Shown piece by piece: positions 5,527 through 9,183 of a stretch of 9,183 nucleotides of DNA. A program made the position numbers and the translations under genes. The stretch covers positions 1 through 9,183 of the forward strand of contig DNVQ01000007.1 in the NCBI GenBank assembly GCA_003507475.1, given 5' to 3'. Source of the stretch: Candidatus Moraniibacteriota bacterium. Lineage in GTDB: Bacteria > Patescibacteriota > Minisyncoccia > Moranbacterales > UBA9337. Numbering within the stretch: the first letter of the stretch is position 1; every line of letters begins with the position of its first letter. The notes below the pieces were generated by a model. That model made no database searches and was not told the origin of the DNA. It saw only the letters and a program-made list of their open reading frames with translations.

Positions 5527-6585
5527 ATGAAAAATAAAAAAGGTATTATTCAAACTGGCGTAGTTGTGGCAATTGTCGCAATTTTGGGTTTGACCATTGC
5601 TGGTACTGGCTACATGATGTATAAAAAAAATATGCCAAGTGTAGAGGTTGGTGCAGATGGGGTGGAAGTTGATGCTGACGGAGTGAGTGTAAAAACGGGA
5701 AGCGATGGAGTGAGTGTTAATATGGATGGAACAAGTGTTGATACCAATGGTGGAAATGTGAGTGTTAAGACTAATGGAACCACAGTTAATACTGGCGGAG
5801 AAGTTCAAGAAGGAGAAGAAGTTAAGGCTGAAGAAAAAGTTAATACAGTTTTGATTTTTGATGCTTCTGGAAGTATGTCTGCGCAGGCTCAGGGAGGAAC
5901 CAGAATTAAACTTGCCAAAGATGCGATGACTAAATTTGTTGATAATCTTAAGTCTGATGTTAATTTGAGCGTAGTGGCTTATGGGCATAAGGGAAATAAT
6001 ACTCAAGCCGGAAAAGCAGTTTCTTGTGCTGGGATAGAAGAGATTTATTATATGGGAGAAGTAAATGCAAGTATTGTTAAATCAAAAGTTAATGCCCTGA
6101 ATCCAAATGGTTGGACTCCAATTGCGGATTCTTTGAAGAAAGCCGAGAACATACTTGTAACAAAAGCTACCCAAGGGAAAAAGCATATAGTTTTATTAAG
6201 CGATGGTGAAGAGACTTGCGGTGGCGATCCAGTTGCTTATGCTTGCGAATTGAAATCTAAGGGAATTTCAGTAGATGTAATTGGACTTGATGTTACTGGA
6301 GCTGTAGCTAAGCAATTAACCGACATTTCTAAATGTGGAGGTGGAGAATATTACTCAGTTGATAGTGCTAGTGATTTTGATGTGGTGGTAAATGATATGG
6401 GAGTAAAAGTAAATACTGGAAATCTTAATGTGGATATTTCTGGAGATAGCGTAAAGGTAAACACTGGAGATTTAGATGTAACAACTGATGGGTCAGGTAC
6501 AAAAGTTGACGCTGGCGGAGTGAAGGTTGATGCCAATGATAACGGGGTAGATGTGGATGTGAATTCTTATGTTCCTTCTTTCTAG
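5527..6585 (+). CDS. membrane-anchored VWA-domain protein with flanking 16-residue repeats
   Basis: 352 residues. MKNKKGIIQTG and a transmembrane helix (about 11-31) are shared with the upstream gene. Repeats of 16 residues follow at 37-52, 53-68, 69-84 and a partial one from 85, then an acidic linker (92-104). The von Willebrand factor A domain covers about 106-290. Its MIDAS metal site is complete: D112-x-S114-x-S116 in FDASGSMS, T197 in GWTPIADSL and D226 in LLSDGEET. Four cysteines (167, 231, 240, 270) lie in the domain and could form disulphides outside the cell. Three more 16-residue repeats occupy 300-315, 316-331 and 332-347. VWA domains with a MIDAS bind ligands through a divalent cation, so adhesion or partner binding at the cell surface is the likely role. 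The 70-base gap to the 5100 gene holds no terminator, so the two are probably co-transcribed. A terminator follows at 6637. Confidence 0.9.
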   Translation: MKNKKGIIQTGVVVAIVAILGLTIAGTGYMMYKKNMPSVEVGADGVEVDADGVSVKTGSDGVSVNMDGTSVDTNGGNVSVKTNGTTVNTGGEVQEGEEVKAEEKVNTVLIFDASGSMSAQAQGGTRIKLAKDAMTKFVDNLKSDVNLSVVAYGHKGNNTQAGKAVSCAGIEEIYYMGEVNASIVKSKVNALNPNGWTPIADSLKKAENILVTKATQGKKHIVLLSDGEETCGGDPVAYACELKSKGISVDVIGLDVTGAVAKQLTDISKCGGGEYYSVDSASDFDVVVNDMGVKVNTGNLNVDISGDSVKVNTGDLDVTTDGSGTKVDAGGVKVDANDNGVDVDVNSYVPSF

Positions 6586-6636
6586 TAATTATTTTTTTAA
6601 AGTATTGATTTGTATTTTAAGACTTACAAAGTGAAT

Positions 6637-6676
6637 AAAATAAAAGCCACCAACATCACCGGTGGTTTTTATTTTT
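6637..6676 (+). terminator. intrinsic terminator of the repeat/VWA gene pair
   Basis: CCACC (6647-6651) pairs with GGTGG (6661-6665) around a 9-nt loop. The preceding A-rich run pairs with the T-rich run after it (a G-T wobble, then about nine A-T pairs), and TTTTTATTTTTT follows the stem. Confidence 0.85.
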
Positions 6677-6758
6677 TATATCAGAAAAGCACTATTGCGA
6701 AAGATTTGTCAAAGTTGTAGTATTATATGGATGGTAAATACTAGTAAAATACAATAAT

Positions 6759-8048
6759 ATGGCAAAAAAAGAAGAAAAAAAAGAAGTAGTTTGTGTGATT
6801 GGATTGGGTTATGTTGGACTTCCCTTGGCAGTTCGAGCTCAAGAAAGGGGCTATAAAGTTATTGGAGTCGAATTGGATGAAAAGAAAGTGGAGCGGATAA
6901 ATAAAAAAATTTCTCCAATTGATGATGAATTTTTAATTAAAAACTTGCCTCTTTTTCCTTTTAAAGCTACTTCTGACGCTAAGGAAATAAAAAAAGCAGA
7001 TATTGTTTTGATTTGTGTTCCAACCCCCGTGGATAGTTTGTATAATCCAGATTTAGGACCAGTGCGCGGAGCTTGTGAAATGATAGCTAATAATTTCAAA
7101 AAAGGCGCGTTGGTAATTTTAGAATCAACTGTGAATCCTGGAGTATCTGAAGAAGTTGTGAAACCAATTTTTGAATCATATGGTTATAAAATCGGAATAG
7201 ATGTTTTTATTGCTCATTGTCCAGAGAGAATTAATCCTGGCGATCCAAAATGGAATGTCACCAACATTCCAAGAGTAGTAGGCGCTTTTACGCCCAAGGG
7301 ATTAGGTAAGGCAAAAACTTTTTATGAATCAATCGTAGATGGAACTATTCGACCGATGAAGCACATTAGGGAGGCGGAAGCTTGTAAAGTGGTAGAAAAT
7401 TCATTTCGCGATATTAATATAGCTTTCGTGAATGAACTTGCTAAATCTTTTGATGCGCTGGGGATTGATGTAAAAGATGTGATTGATGGCGCTAGTACTA
7501 AGCCATTTGCTTTTATGCCTCATTATCCATCTTGTGGAATTGGAGGGCACTGCATCCCTGTTGATCCTTATTATTTAATTGAAAGAGCCAAACAAGCCGG
7601 CTTTGATCATAAATTTTTAAAAACTTCTCGAGCAATTAATAATTCTATGCCAGAATATGCAGTGGAATTGTTACAAGATAAATTGAATGAAATAAAGATG
7701 CCACTTAATGGTACTAATGTTGGAATATTGGGAATTGCTTATAAGGCCAATGTGGATGATGATCGTGAATCTCCTTATTATGGAATTGTAAAAGCTCTAA
7801 AGAAACATAAAGCTAATGTTCATTCTTTTGATCCACATATCAAAAGTAAATCAACAGTAAAAACATTGGAGGCATTGTTAAAAAAATCCGATGCGATAAT
7901 TTTGGTAACTAATCATAAAGAGTTTGAGATCTTAACAGGGGAATTATTAAAGAAATATGGCGTAAAAGTAATTATCGATGGGAAAAACTGTTTAAATAAA
8001 GATGAGATAAAAAAAACCGGAGTTATTTATAAGGGAATTGGAAGATAA
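6759..8048 (+). CDS. UDP-glucose/UDP-N-acetyl-hexosamine 6-dehydrogenase family protein
   Basis: 429 residues, normal length. It would catalyse the two-step NAD-dependent oxidation of a UDP-sugar C6 alcohol to the uronic acid, for capsule or surface polysaccharide. The N-terminal Rossmann fold has GLGYVG (15-20). CVPTPVD (86-92), STVNPG (123-128), AHCPERINPG (152-161) and the active-site helix EAEACKVVENSFRDIN (205-220, Lys210 and Asn214) follow. The catalytic Cys265 lies in GIGGHCIPVDPYY, and the C-terminal NAD-fold domain contains GILGIAYK. The ERINPG and GIGGHCIPVDPYY forms are those of the WbpA/WecC/TviB branch (UDP-GlcNAc, UDP-ManNAc or UDP-GlcNAcA-type substrates) rather than classical Ugd, but the substrate cannot be fixed. 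The Lys/Glu-rich start (MAKKEEKKE) is unusual but short. The gene stands alone between terminators at 6637 and 8087, with no glycosyltransferase or epimerase nearby. A TAAAAT box at 6745-6750 is only 8 nt before the ATG, and no Shine-Dalgarno site is present. Confidence 0.93.
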   Translation: MAKKEEKKEVVCVIGLGYVGLPLAVRAQERGYKVIGVELDEKKVERINKKISPIDDEFLIKNLPLFPFKATSDAKEIKKADIVLICVPTPVDSLYNPDLGPVRGACEMIANNFKKGALVILESTVNPGVSEEVVKPIFESYGYKIGIDVFIAHCPERINPGDPKWNVTNIPRVVGAFTPKGLGKAKTFYESIVDGTIRPMKHIREAEACKVVENSFRDINIAFVNELAKSFDALGIDVKDVIDGASTKPFAFMPHYPSCGIGGHCIPVDPYYLIERAKQAGFDHKFLKTSRAINNSMPEYAVELLQDKLNEIKMPLNGTNVGILGIAYKANVDDDRESPYYGIVKALKKHKANVHSFDPHIKSKSTVKTLEALLKKSDAIILVTNHKEFEILTGELLKKYGVKVIIDGKNCLNKDEIKKTGVIYKGIGR

Positions 8049-8086
8049 ATAAATTTGCAAAGTTCTCAAAAAGTAATCATAGAAAT

Positions 8087-8118
8087 AAAAACCACTAGAT
8101 TTTTTCTAGCGGTTTTTT
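8087..8118 (+). terminator. intrinsic terminator of the nucleotide-sugar dehydrogenase
   Basis: CCACTAGA (8092-8099) pairs with TCTAGCGG (8105-8112) around 5 Ts, with one A-C mismatch. Five As before the stem pair with part of the six-T run after it (8113-8118). Confidence 0.85.
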
Positions 8119-8133
8119 ATAATTTTATTTGTA

Positions 8134-8142
8134 TGCTAAAAT
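8134..8142 (+). promoter_or_regulatory. extended -10 promoter of the two small genes
   Basis: TGCTAAAAT, identical to the minus-strand motif before the hydrolase (2049-2057). The predicted start is near 8149, only 8 nt before the ATG at 8157. It would fall inside the AAAGG at 8146-8150, so either the mRNA is nearly leaderless or the Shine-Dalgarno is used from an earlier start. Confidence 0.45.
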
Positions 8143-8156
8143 TATAAAGGTTCATT

Positions 8157-8300
8157 ATGAAAATAGAAAAAAGAATAAAAATTAAAAGGGAGGATTTGAA
8201 TACAGAGAAAAAAATAACTGAATTTTTAGAGATGCAAGTATTGGCGATTGCAAAAGTTCAATTAGAAATGGAACCGCAGTTGGTGTGGCAATTCCAATAA
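8157..8300 (+). CDS. 47-residue small protein, unknown function
   Basis: An uninterrupted ATG-to-TAA reading frame starting MKIEKRIKIKREDLNTEKK and ending QLVWQFQ. AAAGG (8146-8150) lies 6 nt before the ATG, the best-placed Shine-Dalgarno sequence in the window, and an extended -10 lies just before that. The first 20 residues are rich in Lys, Arg and Glu. The rest could form an amphipathic helix (EFLEMQVLAIAKVQLEM). There is no Cys, no signal peptide and no transmembrane segment. I know no family for it. It ends 13 bases before the Cys-rich gene and appears to form a two-gene transcription unit with it, between the terminators at 8087 and 8525. Its small size means it could be a leader peptide rather than a functional protein. 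Confidence 0.55.
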   Translation: MKIEKRIKIKREDLNTEKKITEFLEMQVLAIAKVQLEMEPQLVWQFQ

Positions 8301-8313
8301 TGGGGGGAATATA

Positions 8314-8517
8314 ATGCCAACACAATTAAGGTTAACATGTCGAATTGATGCATGTAAAAAAAGCACCTTTTGTTATAAATGTCGCAAATTAACTTGTAGA
8401 ATTGAAACTGACAAGCAGTGTGTTCAGTTAGGATTTATCGATCCGAGAGGGAGAATATTGTGTCCCAAGTGTCGCTTCAAAGATTTGCAGGCGGCCGTGG
8501 AAAAAAACAGCAAGTGA
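8314..8517 (+). CDS. Cys-rich small protein with two CxxC motifs (putative metal-binding)
   Basis: 67 residues with eight cysteines: 9, 14, 20, 23, 28, 36, 50 and 53. C20-x-x-C23 and C50-x-x-C53 look like zinc-knuckle pairs, so a zinc-ribbon-type fold is likely but not proved. An internal duplication is visible: LTCRID (7-12) and LTCRIE (26-31), encoded by 17-nt DNA copies at 8332-8348 and 8389-8405 with 15 identical bases. The N-terminal half is strongly basic, and FIDPRGRILCPKCRF forms a C-terminal knuckle. A G-run (8302-8307) 6 nt before the ATG may act as a ribosome-binding site. It follows the 47-residue gene by 13 bases and is closed by a terminator. Nucleic-acid binding would fit its charge and Cys pairs, but this is inference. 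No known family was recognised. Confidence 0.75.
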   Translation: MPTQLRLTCRIDACKKSTFCYKCRKLTCRIETDKQCVQLGFIDPRGRILCPKCRFKDLQAAVEKNSK

Positions 8518-8524
8518 TTTCATG

Positions 8525-8557
8525 GAGGATTCCTTACAGAGGAATCCTCATTTTATT
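8525..8557 (+). terminator. intrinsic terminator of the two small genes
   Basis: GAGGATTCC (8525-8533) pairs perfectly with GGAATCCTC (8541-8549) around the 7-nt loop TTACAGA, followed by ATTTTATT. It starts 8 bases after the stop codon of the Cys-rich gene. Confidence 0.85.
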
Positions 8558-8563
8558 AGCCAG

Positions 8564-8587
8564 AAAAACCACCGCCCCTAGGCGGTG
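8564..8587 (-). terminator. strong minus-strand intrinsic terminator with no gene immediately upstream
   Basis: CACCGCC (8570-8576 on the plus strand) and GGCGGTG (8581-8587) form a perfect 7-bp GC-rich stem with a 4-nt loop. Read on the minus strand, the stem is followed by G and five Ts (8568-8564). The nearest minus-strand gene ends about 290 bases upstream, at 8879. Confidence 0.7.
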
Positions 8588-8632
8588 TGTGCGCTTAAGA
8601 TTACACAGGCTTTGCCACTAAACTTTTTTCAC

Positions 8633-8656
8633 TAACTTTTTGACAGCAAAAAGTTA
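8633..8656. repeat. perfect 10-bp inverted repeat
   Basis: TAACTTTTTG (8633-8642) and CAAAAAGTTA (8647-8656) pair perfectly around the 4-nt loop ACAG (CTGT on the other strand). A near copy of the left arm, AACTTTTTTC, lies just upstream at 8621-8630. It is not followed by a T-run on either strand and so is not a typical terminator. Confidence 0.7.
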
Positions 8657-8664
8657 CAAAAACT

Positions 8665-8800
8665 GCCACACGTACTCCTAAAATAAATAAATCTAACTCT
8701 CGTTCCGCTAAAACTTCAGACTCCGCATTCGCTACGTAATAAAGTTTCTTAACGCTCCCTCTCAAGTTGATTTATTTTATTTTAGTCGTAAAGTGCGGAC
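8665..8800. repeat. 136-nt imperfect palindrome (candidate MITE-like element or structured RNA)
   Basis: The core arm 8678-8698 pairs with 8765-8785 over 20 base pairs, with only two single-base bulges (8694 and 8778). Outside this, TAC (8673-8675)/GTA (8788-8790), CAC (8669-8671)/GTG (8793-8795) and CC (8666-8667)/GG (8797-8798) continue the stem. Inside it, AAACTT (8711-8716) pairs with AAGTTT (8742-8747), plus a CG/CG pair. No coding potential was seen within it. Confidence 0.65.
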
Positions 8801-8830
8801 CCTGTATTTGATATGTATTTAATCTTAAAG

Positions 8831-8843
8831 CCCGCAAGGCGGG
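8831..8843. repeat. short GC-rich hairpin
   Basis: CCCGC (8831-8835) and GCGGG (8839-8843) with the 3-nt loop AAG. On the minus strand it is followed by CTTTAAG, only a weak terminator-like tail. Confidence 0.4.
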
Positions 8844-8857
8844 TAGGATAGAAACCG

Positions 8858-8880
8858 CCAGCATTGCTGGTTTTAATTTT
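8858..8880. terminator. hairpin with T-rich tail at the end of the minus-strand gene
   Basis: CCAGC (8858-8862) and GCTGG (8866-8870) with loop ATT. The T-rich side (TTTTAATTTT, 8871-8880) is on the plus strand, so it would best stop plus-strand transcription. On the minus strand the stem is followed by CGGTTTC, a poorer signal, though it lies directly after the stop codon of the minus gene. Confidence 0.5.
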
Positions 8881-9183
8881 AATTCAATAAGATAGGATTA
8901 TCTTCTTTGCTAGGAGAGGGATAAGTTAAGTTTTCCGAATCAGGAATAGCATTTCTTAATTCTTTTGATTTTTTCTCCCATTCCTCAATTTCTTTGGCGG
9001 CCTCCTCCATATCGTTTTTAAATTTTTCAATATTTGGATTTTGGTTTTGCAATTCATTTTTTGCTTTTTTGTATCCCCAATAGCCGACAAATATGATCAT
9101 ACTCATAGTTAAAAGCGTTATTATTAGGCATCCGCCAATAATCCAAACCCAAAGAGAAGTCTTTTTTTTAATATTTATTTCTG
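8879..9183 (-). CDS. single-helix membrane protein with coiled-coil-like tail, 5' partial
   Basis: The minus-strand frame is open through the right edge without a stop, so the ATG at 9104-9106 is internal and the real start lies outside the window. About 100 residues are visible. EINIKKK precedes a hydrophobic stretch beginning LWVWIIGGCLIITLL and continuing through MSMIIFVGYWGY, which makes one transmembrane helix of up to about 28 residues. KKAKNELQ follows, then a Glu/Lys-rich, probably coiled-coil segment (KFKNDMEEAAKEIEEWEKK) and a polar tail ending DNPILLN. The Lys residues at both ends leave the topology open. Many small bacterial proteins have a zinc ribbon directly before such a helix, but none can be seen here because the N-terminus is missing. 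No family recognised. It converges with the Cys-rich gene across the structured gap. Confidence 0.75.
   Translation of the reverse strand, partial: EINIKKKTSLWVWIIGGCLIITLLTMSMIIFVGYWGYKKAKNELQNQNPNIEKFKNDMEEAAKEIEEWEKKSKELRNAIPDSENLTYPSPSKEDNPILLN

Larger units (their letters stand above)
8588..8878. other. gene-free, structure-rich intergenic region
   Basis: No convincing gene is seen on either strand. The interval holds a perfect 10-bp hairpin (8633-8656), a 136-nt imperfect palindrome (8665-8800), a CCCGC/GCGGG hairpin (8831-8843) and a CCAGC/GCTGG hairpin (8858-8870). It separates the Cys-rich gene from a convergent minus-strand gene. The longest readable minus-strand peptide there is about 20 residues and spans the 8633 hairpin, so it is probably not real. 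Confidence 0.7.

Noticed and set aside
5515..6006. A 163-residue minus-strand frame opposite the VWA gene
   Set aside because: It is the antisense of the repetitive repeat/VWA coding sequence, with Ser/His/Ile-rich content produced by the sense codons.
8418..8621. A 67-residue plus-strand frame overlapping the Cys-rich gene
   Set aside because: It is out of frame with the Cys-rich gene, runs through its terminator and the minus-strand terminator stem, and has no protein-like character.
8679..8784. The long palindrome as an integron attC site
   Set aside because: A 7-mer fitting GTTRRRY is present on the minus strand, but the partner RYYYAAC is not in the right place, the A-T stem is too perfect, and there is no integrase or cassette array.

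Overview
This is an AT-rich bacterial window with compact genes, many of them poorly characterised. Most genes lack a Shine-Dalgarno sequence, and TGA is used as an ordinary stop codon (positions 448-450, 2741-2743 and 8515-8517). Small genes of unknown function, single-anchor surface proteins, a possibly leaderless mRNA and clear intrinsic terminators suggest a member of the Patescibacteria/CPR (Parcubacteria-like). This is an inference from style only; no rRNA or ribosomal marker is present. The use of TGA as stop argues against Gracilibacteria and Absconditabacteria.

Layout. Positions 1-922 hold the 3' part of a PhnB-like VOC-family gene and a DUF1428 (YbaA-like) gene. They end at a bidirectional terminator shared with a convergent, membrane-anchored alpha/beta hydrolase at 1011-2042 (minus). 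A divergent intergenic region with a good promoter leads into a DoxX-family membrane protein (2294-2743, own terminator). Next is a malate:quinone oxidoreductase-family flavoprotein (2840-4186).

Positions 4266-6585 carry three same-strand genes for exported or surface proteins. The first is an unknown protein with an acidic cytoplasmic-type N-terminal region, followed by a segment that looks exactly like a Sec signal peptide. The second is a small anchored protein made of five 16-residue repeats. The third is its larger paralogue, in which a von Willebrand factor A (VWA) domain with a complete MIDAS motif sits between two blocks of the same repeats. A monocistronic nucleotide-sugar dehydrogenase (6759-8048) follows, with terminators on both sides. 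Then come two small genes in tandem, 47 aa and a Cys-rich 67 aa, with a terminator behind them.

Positions 8550-8878 contain no convincing gene but are dense in secondary structure. They hold a strong minus-strand terminator, a perfect 10-bp hairpin, a 136-nt imperfect palindrome and two short GC-rich hairpins. The window ends inside a minus-strand gene for a one-helix membrane protein whose start lies beyond the right edge.

The most unusual items are the repeat/VWA paralogue pair, a nearly identical hairpin leader in front of two unrelated genes (502-547 and 5054-5099), the internal signal peptide in the 4266 gene, and the long palindrome near the right end. I see no CRISPR array, tRNA, rRNA, transposase or phage gene.
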